Shown here piece after piece: positions 1 to 8,115 of a DNA stretch of 64,000 nt (positions are counted from its first letter, which is position 1; each line of letters starts with the position of its first letter). The notes under the pieces were generated by a model. The model was not told the origin of the DNA and searched no databases. It saw nothing but the letters and a program-made list of their open reading frames with translations. Made by a program: the position numbers and the translations under genes. Source of the DNA: an uncultured Ruminococcus sp. GTDB lineage: Bacteria; Bacillota; Clostridia; Lachnospirales; Lachnospiraceae. The stretch lies in assembly GCA_900544395.1 (NCBI GenBank), contig UQVC01000002.1, forward strand, positions 1-64,000. The letters run 5' to 3'.

Positions 1-58
1 TTACCATACATTATCCTCAAAATATATAGTAGAGATTTAATTTATTCTATACTAGCAT

Positions 59-1446
59 CTATCCCCTCCCTTCTCCGGGACACCTGATTTTTCCACTCGC
101 AAAATTGGCATATGCCTTATGTCTTGCAATACGATTTTCTCCAAAATCCACATCGATATCGCATGCATTCTTATATGAAATAATCTTTCCAATACTGCCA
201 TCGTTCATTTGTCTGATTTCCCCCAGCCGTTCTTTATCTTTTTTATCACGTACCGATGCCAAATCCGGATGACCAATTACTCCTTTTTTGAAATCTGCAT
301 ATTTTCGATTTCTAACAATGACACCATCCTCAAAGCGAACATCTATATGATTTGCATCTCGACAGGAAATAATTTCTGCAGCAACTCCTCTTTTTTGAAG
401 CTGTCGTTCTCCGATATGATTTTTAACATAAGAAGACGGCAATGCAATATTGCCGTACTTAAATTTTTCCCATCTCACATTATAGGCGATTTCTCCATTA
501 TCAAATTTTACTGTATTATTTTTCCAGCCTCTATATTCGATCACTGTAGCCACATGTCCATTGTTCATAATTTTGCTTTGGTAAAGCCTCTGCTCCTTCT
601 TAGCTGCGCTTGTTGCATCGGGATGTGCTATATTTCCATTTTTAAAACTTTTGTAGTATTTATGATAAGCAACTTTTCCATCTTCAAATTCCACATCGAT
701 ATCCTTGCATGACCGCATTGCAATGACAGTTCCTGTCATTCCGTTTGACATCACATTTTGCTCAAAAAGATGGAGACTACTTCTTTTCCTCTTTCGTATA
801 AAATTTTGAATTTCCTCCATGTCGTTTCGAAAATGAATTTTCTTTCCATCTTCCTTCAATATATGACATACGAATTCTTTCAAAGCTGATTCCAGTGATT
901 TTGAGAACGTTTTAGACTCTTCAAGAATATAGCAATTCCCACTAATAGCAGAACATTTTGGTTCTCGAAAGCGATATAGTGTAATTCCTAAATTCGTCAA
1001 TAACCGATTCTTTTCCAAATCATTCTCACTATTTTTATGTACATATTCTCCATCGTACTCTACCGCTATTTTTCGTTCTGGATGATATAAGTCTAATTCT
1101 TTTCCTTTCAACCCCAGTTCTATTGATTTCATTGATCTTTGCGGAATTTTATGAAATCCAAGTGGTTCCAAATAAAATGCTACTGTCAACTCATTGATAG
1201 AAATTTGGGTACCTTTTAATATAGGATGCGCCACATTTCCATTCTCAAAATCACGCCAGGAAACATGTATTGATAATTGAATTTTCCATTTTCAAAAGAA
1301 TGCCAATGTGTAAATCTGCGTGTAATCCCATCGTCAAATTCAACAATGAAATTTTCACAGGAATAATACTCGATTACTCTTGCTCTTCTCCCATCTTGTG
1401 AAATCTTTTCAATTCCAATTCTTTCTGACTTTTTACTTTTTCCCAT
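59..1446 (-). pseudogene. Frameshifted repeat protein with Vsr-like endonuclease domain
   Basis: Two overlapping reading frames read as one broken gene. The first frame starts at ATG 1446, behind AAGGAA, and ends shortly after the break. The second runs to the stop at 59 and opens only from GTG 1234 if translated alone. Adding one A to the A4 run at 1282-1285 joins them into about 462 residues. The order is then one ~45-residue repeat, the end of a second, a domain with ELDLY...IAVEYDG...KN..L (the look of a PD-(D/E)XK nuclease of the Vsr/DUF559 kind), and four more repeats of consensus G.....II....DIDV.FEDG.......Y..F..G.I.HP, which could be small SH3-like barrels. The cellular role is unknown. 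It lies downstream of, and in the same direction as, an ABC operon. A sequencing error in the homopolymer, or a functional short form from 1234, cannot be excluded. Confidence 0.6.
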
Positions 1447-1495
1447 ATAAAATTTATTCCTTATCAACTATGTCTGTTTTCCCCATCTCACTTAT

Positions 1496-2254
1496 CTATT
1501 CCACCGCCAATTTTCCCAAAAACTCCTGCATTCTTCCATGCCCGGATGCAAAGACCTCATCCGGTGTTCCTTCCACTGCAATAACACCTTTATCCATAAA
1601 GATGATCTTATCCGCTACATTCCGCGCAAAATTCATTTCATGTGTCACGATCACCATAGTCATATGTTCTGCCGCCAGATCTTTAATTACTTTTAAGATC
1701 TCCCCCGTCAATTCCGGATCCAGCGCTGATGTGGGCTCGTCAAAAAACAACATTTTCGGCTTCATTGCCAGAGCCCGTGCAATCGACACCCTCTGTTGCT
1801 GTCCTCCTGAGAGCTGATAAGGATATGCATCCGCCTTATCGGCAAGCCCCATTTTAGCAAGGAGCTTCTTCGCTTCCTCATACACTTCTTCTTTTTTTCT
1901 CTTCTGCACACGGATTGGCGCATCCGTAATATTTTTGATTACAGAAAAATGCGGAAACAGGTTGAAATTCTGAAATACCAACCCAAAACAGGACTGAATC
2001 TCTTTCAATTCCTCTTTTTTGGGAAACGTCGGTTTTCCATGTTCCACCCAGGCCGCTTTTTTTCCCTGATATAAGATTTCCCCGTCATCGATCGTTTCCA
2101 ACATAGTCGCACAACGAAGCAGTGTGGATTTACCGGAGCCGGATGGCCCAATGATTGCCAGGATCTCCCCCTCCTTCACTGCAAGTGAAATATCTTTGAT
2201 CACCGGCACACCGCCAAATTCTTTCTTGATATGTTTCATTTCCAAAAGATTCAT
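1496..2254 (-). CDS. Polar amino-acid ABC transporter ATP-binding protein
   Basis: The 252-residue ATPase of an amino-acid importer (GlnQ/HisP type) powers uptake at the inner face of the membrane. Walker [10 protein letters not shown] is at about residues 36-44, the Q-loop lies near [10 protein letters not shown], the signature is LSGGQQQR, Walker B is [13 protein letters not shown] and the switch is VTHE. Length is normal for the family. It is the last gene of a three-gene operon, substrate-binding protein - permease - ATPase, with 12 bases between permease stop and ATPase start. The exact substrate cannot be read from the ATPase; the binding protein suggests a polar amino acid or cystine. 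Confidence 0.95.
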   Translation of the reverse strand: MNLLEMKHIKKEFGGVPVIKDISLAVKEGEILAIIGPSGSGKSTLLRCATMLETIDDGEILYQGKKAAWVEHGKPTFPKKEELKEIQSCFGLVFQNFNLFPHFSVIKNITDAPIRVQKRKKEEVYEEAKKLLAKMGLADKADAYPYQLSGGQQQRVSIARALAMKPKMLFFDEPTSALDPELTGEILKVIKDLAAEHMTMVIVTHEMNFARNVADKIIFMDKGVIAVEGTPDEVFASGHGRMQEFLGKLAVE

Positions 2255-2266
2255 TCCGGAACCCTC

Positions 2267-2914
2267 CTAACGATAATAATTCAGTTTCTTCTCAAACAGT
2301 TCCATCACCCAGGCTACTACATAATTAAAGATATAATAGTAGACTCCGGCAATGAAAAATGGAAGTACGGTTGTCTGTGCAGCTGCAATCTGCTTTGCCA
2401 CTGCAAACATTTCAATATAAGACAGAGAATATACAAGAGAGGTATCCTTCACCAACGTGATCACCTCATTTGTGACAGAAGGAAGCACATTCTTCACCAT
2501 CTGCGGCAGTACAATATGAAAAAATGTCTGTCCTCTGGAATACCCCAGAAGGGCTGCCGCCTCATACTGTCCTTTGGGAATCGATTCAATCCCGGAACGG
2601 TAGATTTCTGCAAAATACGCCGCATAATTCAGCGAGCATCCCAGAAGGATCGCAGTCAGCTTATATCCTCCGATATTCATCTGCCACAAATAGTACGGAG
2701 CAAAATACCACACCAACAGCTGCAGCATCAGCGGAGTCCCCCGCATGATCGAAATATAGATTTTGACGATCCAGCGAATTGGCCTGATCCGGCACACTCT
2801 TCCAAAATAGACCACCATACCAAGCGGCAGGGAAAAGAGCAGTGTCATAAAAAAGATCAGACAGGTCTGCCCAAACCCTGCTGTCATCTGTCTTAACATT
2901 ACCTCAAAACTCAT
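2267..2914 (-). CDS. Amino-acid ABC transporter permease
   Basis: This is a 215-residue inner-membrane permease of the HisM/GlnP family. I start it at ATG 2914 because GGAGGAAG lies 5 bases upstream; an in-frame ATG at 2962 would add 16 residues without a comparable ribosome site. Several hydrophobic segments are visible, and the EAA loop reads EIYRSGIESIPKGQYEAA, the contact site for the ATPase. PLMLQLLVWYF is the usual N-terminal HisM-family motif. Only one permease gene is present, so the transporter probably works with a homodimeric membrane domain. It sits between the binding-protein and ATPase genes. Confidence 0.94.
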   Translation of the reverse strand: MSFEVMLRQMTAGFGQTCLIFFMTLLFSLPLGMVVYFGRVCRIRPIRWIVKIYISIMRGTPLMLQLLVWYFAPYYLWQMNIGGYKLTAILLGCSLNYAAYFAEIYRSGIESIPKGQYEAAALLGYSRGQTFFHIVLPQMVKNVLPSVTNEVITLVKDTSLVYSLSYIEMFAVAKQIAAAQTTVLPFFIAGVYYYIFNYVVAWVMELFEKKLNYYR

Positions 2915-2979
2915 GTTTCTTCCTCCAACATAAGAATACCCCTTGAAAAACGCCTCTTTCAAAGGATATGTCTTCTTTT

Positions 2980-3810
2980 TTATTTCAAAGTTACCATATC
3001 GGCAATCTCATATTTCTCTGCCAGCTTTGCAACGGTTCCGTCTTCTGTCAACTTCTTCAGATCTGCATTGACCGCATCACACAGTTCTTGATTCCCCTTC
3101 TTAAACCCAATCGCATACTGCTCTGTATTCAAAGTCTCTTCCAGAACTTTATATCCCTCTCCTCTGGACTTGACCTGATAATTGGCAACGCCCACATCAA
3201 TTGCAAGTGCATCCAGCGCGCCTGCCTGAAGCTCTGTAAATGCCGTATTATAATCCGCAAATTCATTCAAGGCTGCAAAAGTATCTGCCAGCGCTTTCTG
3301 CCCGCCTTCCTCTTCACTCTGCAAAAGATCCAGCGCCGCGCTGGCTGCCTGTACGCCAACGGTCTTTCCCTCCAGATCTTCCAACGTATCAATCCCGGAA
3401 TCTTCTGCTACCACGATCACCTGGCTGTTATCTACATACGGCGTAGAAAATGTATACTCATCTTCCCGTCCATTCATCGTAAATCCATTCCAGATACAGT
3501 CGATTGATCCAGAATTGAGCTCCATATCTTTCGAATCCCAGTTGAGCGGCTTTTTCACCAACTCCCATCCTTCCAGCTCACAGACTGCCTCTGCCAGTTC
3601 CAGGTCAAATCCTGTGTATTCTCCATTTTCATCCATATATCCATATGGCGGATATTCTGCATCGAATCCTACCGTAAACGTCTTTTTGTCTTCTACGCTC
3701 TCTGCCGCTTTGGAAGTCTCCTCTTTTCCCTCTTTTTTCTCCCCACATCCTGCCAGTACCATTGCTGTGATCATAGTACCTGCCAAAAGCAGTACAAATT
3801 TCTTTCTCAT
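2980..3810 (-). CDS. Amino-acid ABC transporter substrate-binding lipoprotein
   Basis: A 276-residue lipoprotein of the SBP_bac_3 family captures a polar amino acid outside the membrane and delivers it to the permease. ATG 3810 is chosen for AAGGAGGAA just upstream; the longer form from 3837 lacks a site. The signal peptide MRKKFVLLLAGTMITAMVLAGC ends in the lipobox LAGC, followed by a charged linker. The fold starts at FTVGFDAEYPPYGY, and the ligand-pocket motifs GFDLELAEAV and SIDCIWNGFT are present. First gene of the operon, read from a good promoter at 3881-3909. The ligand is not determined; cystine or glutamine-type binders look similar. Confidence 0.94.
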   Translation of the reverse strand: MRKKFVLLLAGTMITAMVLAGCGEKKEGKEETSKAAESVEDKKTFTVGFDAEYPPYGYMDENGEYTGFDLELAEAVCELEGWELVKKPLNWDSKDMELNSGSIDCIWNGFTMNGREDEYTFSTPYVDNSQVIVVAEDSGIDTLEDLEGKTVGVQAASAALDLLQSEEEGGQKALADTFAALNEFADYNTAFTELQAGALDALAIDVGVANYQVKSRGEGYKVLEETLNTEQYAIGFKKGNQELCDAVNADLKKLTEDGTVAKLAEKYEIADMVTLK

Positions 3811-3880
3811 CCTGATTTCCTCCTTATTTTGCGTCATTGTATTACCAATTGACCACTTTACTATGCTAAATTATTTTTTA

Positions 3881-3909
3881 ATAATATCACAGATGTTTTC
3901 TGCTGTCAA
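3881..3909 (-). promoter_or_regulatory. Promoter of the amino-acid ABC operon
   Basis: On the minus strand TTGACA (3904-3909), a 17-base spacer and TATTAT (3881-3886) make a near-consensus sigma-A promoter. It is about 70 bases before the binding-protein start and back to back with the promoter of the microcompartment genes. Confidence 0.75.
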
Positions 3910-3938
3910 ACGTTTTTCTGCCTTTCAGGTGTCCAAAC

Positions 3939-3967
3939 TTGACAGAAAATCCCACAAATAGTATCAT
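3939..3967 (+). promoter_or_regulatory. Promoter of the microcompartment gene cluster
   Basis: TTGACA (3939-3944), 17 bases and TATCAT (3962-3967) precede the first shell gene by 34 bases. The two divergent -35 boxes are about 30 bases apart, so one regulator could affect both. No operator palindrome was recognised. Confidence 0.7.
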
Positions 3968-4001
3968 TGACTTATGTTATTGAAAGAGAGGAAGTTTTAC
4001 C

Positions 4002-4367
4002 ATGTCAAATCACCACGAAGAACAGATCCGAATCGTGCAGGAGACAGTTGCCGGAAAAGAAATTACATTCGCTCATGTCATGGGTGGACCGGCTCCCATC
4101 GTATATCAGAAACTGGGCTTAAACCCACAAGTTGATTACCGCTCTTCTGCCATCGGAATTATGAATATGACCCCGCCGGAATCTGCGGTGATCGCATCTG
4201 ATATTGCCGTAAAAAGCGGAAATATCTACCTTGGATTTGCAGACCGTTTTACCGGCACACTCATCATCACCGGAGAGATTTCCGATGTTATGTCTGCCCT
4301 GACAGAAGTCGTAACCTTTTTCAGAGATTCTCTGGGATATGTTGTCTGTGATATTACAAAAAGATAG
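4002..4367 (+). CDS. BMC shell protein, EutS/PduU type
   Basis: This 121-residue protein is a circularly permuted BMC-domain shell protein. Such proteins form hexamers with a beta-barrel cap in the facets of bacterial microcompartments. The EutS-like core is clear: ITFAHVMG near residue 22, AIGIMNMTPPESAVIASDIAVKS near 50-72, GFADRFTGTLIITG near 78-91 and a C-terminal CDIT. It has full family length. It is followed 11 bases later by a second, divergent copy and then a EutP-like GTPase; no cargo enzyme is near. The pair resembles EutS or PduU equally, so no symbol is given. Confidence 0.92.
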   Translation: MSNHHEEQIRIVQETVAGKEITFAHVMGGPAPIVYQKLGLNPQVDYRSSAIGIMNMTPPESAVIASDIAVKSGNIYLGFADRFTGTLIITGEISDVMSALTEVVTFFRDSLGYVVCDITKR

Positions 4368-4378
4368 GAAGTGTGGAG

Positions 4379-4807
4379 ATGAACCGTATAACGAAAGAAG
4401 AACTTCTTGAGAAGATTTTCCATGATGACTATGAGCATCTGAAAGGGAAAAAACTGCGCATGACGCGTGTGCGTGTTCCCGGAAAAGAAGTTTGTCTTGC
4501 ACATATTATCAATACCTCGCAGACTCCGGTTTATCAGAATCTGGGACTGCATATCGGGGTCCATGAGGGGGAAGACCACACCGGAGAGTCCATCGGTCTG
4601 ATCCGCTTTACTCCCTGGGAGTCCGTTGTTGTGGCAGCAGATGTGGCAATGAAAAGTGCAGATGTGGAAATCGGATTTATGGACCGTTTCTGCGGCTCTT
4701 TGATCTTAACCGGCGGCTTATCCCAGGTACAGACTGCTGTAGAAGAAGTGGTCCGCTTTTTTGATGAAGAACTGGGATTTCGTACCTGCGAGATCCACAA
4801 AAACTAA
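4379..4807 (+). CDS. Second EutS/PduU-type BMC shell protein
   Basis: A second permuted BMC-domain protein, 142 residues from ATG 4379; AGGAAG lies at suitable distance, and the in-frame GTG at 4373 sits too close to it. The core repeats the neighbour's pattern (VCLAHIINT, SIGLIRFTPWESVVVAADVAMKSADVEIGFMDRFCGSLILTGG cut into these blocks, then CEIHKN). It carries about 25 extra N-terminal residues rich in charge plus an insert EGEDHTGES before the core. The divergence suggests a mixed hexamer or a specialised facet tile rather than a recent duplication. Function is inferred from the family. Confidence 0.9.
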   Translation: MNRITKEELLEKIFHDDYEHLKGKKLRMTRVRVPGKEVCLAHIINTSQTPVYQNLGLHIGVHEGEDHTGESIGLIRFTPWESVVVAADVAMKSADVEIGFMDRFCGSLILTGGLSQVQTAVEEVVRFFDEELGFRTCEIHKN

Positions 4808-4828
4808 AAGAACCGGAGAGATGACACG

Positions 4829-5359
4829 ATGAAAAAGTTATTTTTAATGGGAAGAAGTGAAGCCGGAAAGACCTCCCTGACACAGGCTTTAAAAGGAGAG
4901 GATCTTCACTATGAAAAAACACAGTATACCATTACAGAAGATGATACCATTGACTCTCCCGGAGAATATGCCGAATCCAAACAGTTTGGAGCCGGTCTGG
5001 CCTGCTTTTCTTTTGAGGCAGACGTTGTGGGGATCGTTCAGGCTGCAGATGAACCGTATAACCTGTTCAGTCCATGCCTTCGCACTTTTATTCTTCGACC
5101 GCTTATTGGCATCATTACCAAGACCGATTCACCCTATGCCAATATCCCCATGATCAGACAATGGCTTCTTAATGCCGGCTGTGACCGCATTTTTCTTGTG
5201 AACAATGTCACCCGGGAGGGCATTGATGAATTGATGGCATACTTGGCCGAAGATCCGGTATCGATCAGTCTGGAACAGGCAAAATTTAAGCAGAATCTGG
5301 GATTGAATGAATGGGATCCTCTGCCGGAGGGCGTCACATATCCTGATGAAATTGTATAA
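4829..5359 (+). CDS. EutP/PduV-family small GTPase
   Basis: This 176-residue P-loop GTPase belongs to the EutP/PduV family, which accompanies ethanolamine- and propanediol-type microcompartments and is thought to help position or assemble them. Walker A is GRSEAGKTS at residues 8-16, the G3 region reads DTIDSPGEY, and the base-specificity motif is TKTD. Beyond the usual ~145-residue G domain there is a tail of about 25 residues (KFKQNLGLNEWDPLPEG...) that could contact the shell; that is inference. Last gene of the cluster, 21 bases after the second shell gene and followed by a terminator. Confidence 0.9.
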   Translation: MKKLFLMGRSEAGKTSLTQALKGEDLHYEKTQYTITEDDTIDSPGEYAESKQFGAGLACFSFEADVVGIVQAADEPYNLFSPCLRTFILRPLIGIITKTDSPYANIPMIRQWLLNAGCDRIFLVNNVTREGIDELMAYLAEDPVSISLEQAKFKQNLGLNEWDPLPEGVTYPDEIV

Positions 5360-5362
5360 TCG

Positions 5363-5399
5363 AAACGAGACACAGCCATTTTGCCGCGTCTCGTTTTTG
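5363..5399 (+). terminator. Terminator after the microcompartment cluster
   Basis: AAACGAGAC (5363-5371) pairs perfectly with GTCTCGTTT (5388-5396), followed by a T run to 5398. It ends the shell-GTPase operon just before the convergent ATPase gene. Confidence 0.85.
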
Positions 5400-5426
5400 T
5401 TTTCTTCTTTTTCTCTTGTTTCGCTT

Positions 5427-7886
5427 CTACCCTTCTCCCAGACCACGCAGTCTTCTGTAATAAAATCTCACTTTTCCGATCAGCCAGGTCAGATATCGGA
5501 GCACCGGTTCTGTGGCAATAGCAAATACTACAAACAACATCACACATTTTGTCGTCATTCCCGTGATGGCAAACAAATCATTCAGGAAAATGCTGCAGAA
5601 TAAAAGTCCGGCAATGCATCCTCCCAGGATCACGCTTCGCAGCACATTCATCGGCGCACTGATATTGTACAGGATCATAAATCCAACAATGGCAAGCAAC
5701 ATCGTCGCTGCTGTGGAAATATCCGTAGAGTTCACTCCAAATGTCCGTCCAAATACAACCAGCGCTCCCACTGCCAGCACATCGGTCAGCGCTGCCGGAA
5801 GTGCCTTCAAAAATACGTTCGTCAGAAAATGACCTTTGATGATATTTTTATTGGGCTCCAATGCCAGGAAAAATGCCGGCACTCCAATCGTAAACATACT
5901 GATCAGGGAAATCTGTGACGGTTCCAGTGGGTATGTAAACATAAACACGAAGGAGACCAGCGCCAACAAAAACGAAAAGATATTTTTCACCAGAAACAGA
6001 CTGGCAGATCTTTGAATATTGTTGACCACTCGTCTTCCTTCCAGTACCACTTCCGGCATACAGGAGAAATCTGACTCCAGCAGTACCAGCTGGGATGCCT
6101 GAGCCGCCGCGTCACTTCCTGATGCCATGGCAATACTGCAGTCTGCATCTTTTAAGGCCAGCACATCATTGACTCCATCCCCTGTCATGGCCACTGTCTT
6201 TCCTTCCTCTTTCAAAATCTGCACAAACTTTCGTTTCTGATTCGGCGTCACGCGGCCAAAAACCGCAGACTCCAAAACTGCAGAACGCATGGCTTCTTCT
6301 GTCTGCAGGGTGGAGGCATCTACATATCGCTCTGCTCCTGCGATCCCCGCTTCTTTCGCCACTTCTGACACAGTCAGCGGATTATCTCCGGAAATGACTT
6401 TGACTTCCACTCCCTGCTCTGCAAAATAGGCAAAGGTTTCTTTTGCTTCCTGACGAATGGGATTTTCCAGAAGGACGTAGGCAAGAGGTGTTACCGCTTC
6501 CTGCAAAGGTTTTCCATCCGGCTCTTCCTTTGCCGTTCCAAACACCAGAACACGGGCGCCCTTGGATGCATGTTTGCTGATTGTTTCCTCATAAGTTTCA
6601 TACTGTTCTTTTAATACAAATTCCGGTGCTCCCAGCACATAGGATCCTTCTTCAAAGGTAACACTGCTGTATTTGGAAGCAGAAGAAAATCCTGTCTTGG
6701 CCACTGCTTTTTTTCCTGAGGAAGTCTGAAAGTATCGTTTCATTGCTTCCATTGTAATGTTGTCCTTGCTCTGCGCCGCCGTAAAATCTCCCAGAAGTTC
6801 CGAGAGAGGCGGCATCTCTTCTGCCTGATATTCTTCCGTCGGAATCACGTCCTGTACTTCCATGGTATTTTCTGTGATCGTCCCGGTCTTATCTACACAC
6901 AGCACATCCACCCGGGCAAGCGTCTCGATACATTTCATATCGTGCAGCAGTACTTTTTTCTGCGCCAGTCGGATAGAACTCACTGCAAGCGCCACACTGG
7001 CAAGCAAATACAGACCTTCCGGAATCATTCCGATCACGGCTGCGATCATAGAGGTCACACTGGAGCGAAATCCTTCTTTTTGAAACATAAATGCCTGGAG
7101 AAACAAAATAATCCCAATGGGAATGATCGCCACCCCCACCCACTTGACCAGTTTATCCAGCGAACGGATCATTTCTGACTGTTCCGTATTCTGCATGGCT
7201 TTTGCTTCCAGTGTCAATCTGGAGATGTAAGAATCCGCTCCCACCTGATCCAGCCTTGCATAACACTGTCCGGATACAATAAAACTTCCCGACATCAGCG
7301 AATCCCCTGTTCTCTTTGTAATCTCATCAGCTTCACCAGTCAGAAGCGATTCGTTGACCTGCACTTCCCCTGCACAAACCTTTGCATCTGCACACACCTG
7401 GTTTCCCGCAGAAAAGATCACAATATCATCCAGTACCAGTTCTTCTGCATCGATCTGGCTTTTCTTTCCATCCCGTACCACTGTGGCATGGGGTGCATTG
7501 AGCATAGTCAGATCATCCAGCACCTTTTTTGCCCGGATCTCCTGAACGATTCCGATCAACGTATTTAAAACGATGACGGGAAGAAATGTCAGATCCCGAA
7601 AGGAGCCGACCAGACAAAGTAAAATGGCCAGCACCAGGAAAATCAGATTAAAATAGGTAAAAACATTATCATGGATGATCTCTTTCGTTGTCTTGGATGG
7701 CGCTTCTACTGCCTGATTGCTCCAGCCGTGCAGCCGATGTTCCTGTACCTGCTGCATGGTCAGCCCTTTCTCATATTCCGGGCAGTATCGGGTGGTGGGA
7801 ATCCGTTTCTCCGGCGTCACTTCCATGGTCTGTGTCTTGTCTGTCATTGGCTTTGTACTTCTTTCTTCCCTCTTTTTCTGCCGCAT
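5427..7886 (-). CDS. CtpE-like cation-transporting P-type ATPase
   Basis: An 819-residue P-type ATPase moves a cation across the membrane using a phospho-aspartate intermediate. The phosphorylation motif is DKTGTITEN, the actuator loop LLTGEADE, the nucleotide-domain/HAD hinge MTGDGVNDVLALKDADCSIA. The last membrane region reads FTIGVPAFFLALEPN, typical of the CtpE group rather than of SERCA or MgtA. CtpE of mycobacteria handles Ca2+; the ion here is not provable. The first ~40 residues are very basic, and ATG 7847 is an alternative start; neither has a strong ribosome site. It is divergent from murT. Confidence 0.85.
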   Translation of the reverse strand: MRQKKREERSTKPMTDKTQTMEVTPEKRIPTTRYCPEYEKGLTMQQVQEHRLHGWSNQAVEAPSKTTKEIIHDNVFTYFNLIFLVLAILLCLVGSFRDLTFLPVIVLNTLIGIVQEIRAKKVLDDLTMLNAPHATVVRDGKKSQIDAEELVLDDIVIFSAGNQVCADAKVCAGEVQVNESLLTGEADEITKRTGDSLMSGSFIVSGQCYARLDQVGADSYISRLTLEAKAMQNTEQSEMIRSLDKLVKWVGVAIIPIGIILFLQAFMFQKEGFRSSVTSMIAAVIGMIPEGLYLLASVALAVSSIRLAQKKVLLHDMKCIETLARVDVLCVDKTGTITENTMEVQDVIPTEEYQAEEMPPLSELLGDFTAAQSKDNITMEAMKRYFQTSSGKKAVAKTGFSSASKYSSVTFEEGSYVLGAPEFVLKEQYETYEETISKHASKGARVLVFGTAKEEPDGKPLQEAVTPLAYVLLENPIRQEAKETFAYFAEQGVEVKVISGDNPLTVSEVAKEAGIAGAERYVDASTLQTEEAMRSAVLESAVFGRVTPNQKRKFVQILKEEGKTVAMTGDGVNDVLALKDADCSIAMASGSDAAAQASQLVLLESDFSCMPEVVLEGRRVVNNIQRSASLFLVKNIFSFLLALVSFVFMFTYPLEPSQISLISMFTIGVPAFFLALEPNKNIIKGHFLTNVFLKALPAALTDVLAVGALVVFGRTFGVNSTDISTAATMLLAIVGFMILYNISAPMNVLRSVILGGCIAGLLFCSIFLNDLFAITGMTTKCVMLFVVFAIATEPVLRYLTWLIGKVRFYYRRLRGLGEG

Positions 7887-8046
7887 CTTCTCTCGCTTCC
7901 TTCCCGTATTTTTCTTTCAGATGGCTGTTCTTCTCTTGAATTGTTTTCATTTTAGCACACTGGTTCTGTTTTTCCAGAGGATTCCCGAAAACTTTAGAAA
8001 ATCTTCAAAAACTCTTCCCATAAAACAGGAAAATCATAGAGATTCC

Positions 8047-8075
8047 TTGTCTTCTTCTTCCATTTCCCTTATAAT
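8047..8075 (+). promoter_or_regulatory. Promoter of murT-gatD
   Basis: TTGTCT (8047-8052), a 17-base spacer and TATAAT (8070-8075) lie about 40 bases before murT. The rest of the 7887-8115 gap shows only a weak TAAAAT box on the other strand for the ATPase gene. Confidence 0.65.
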
Positions 8076-8115
8076 AATACAAGTATTTCAAAGAAAAGGA
8101 TGATAGTGGATTACT

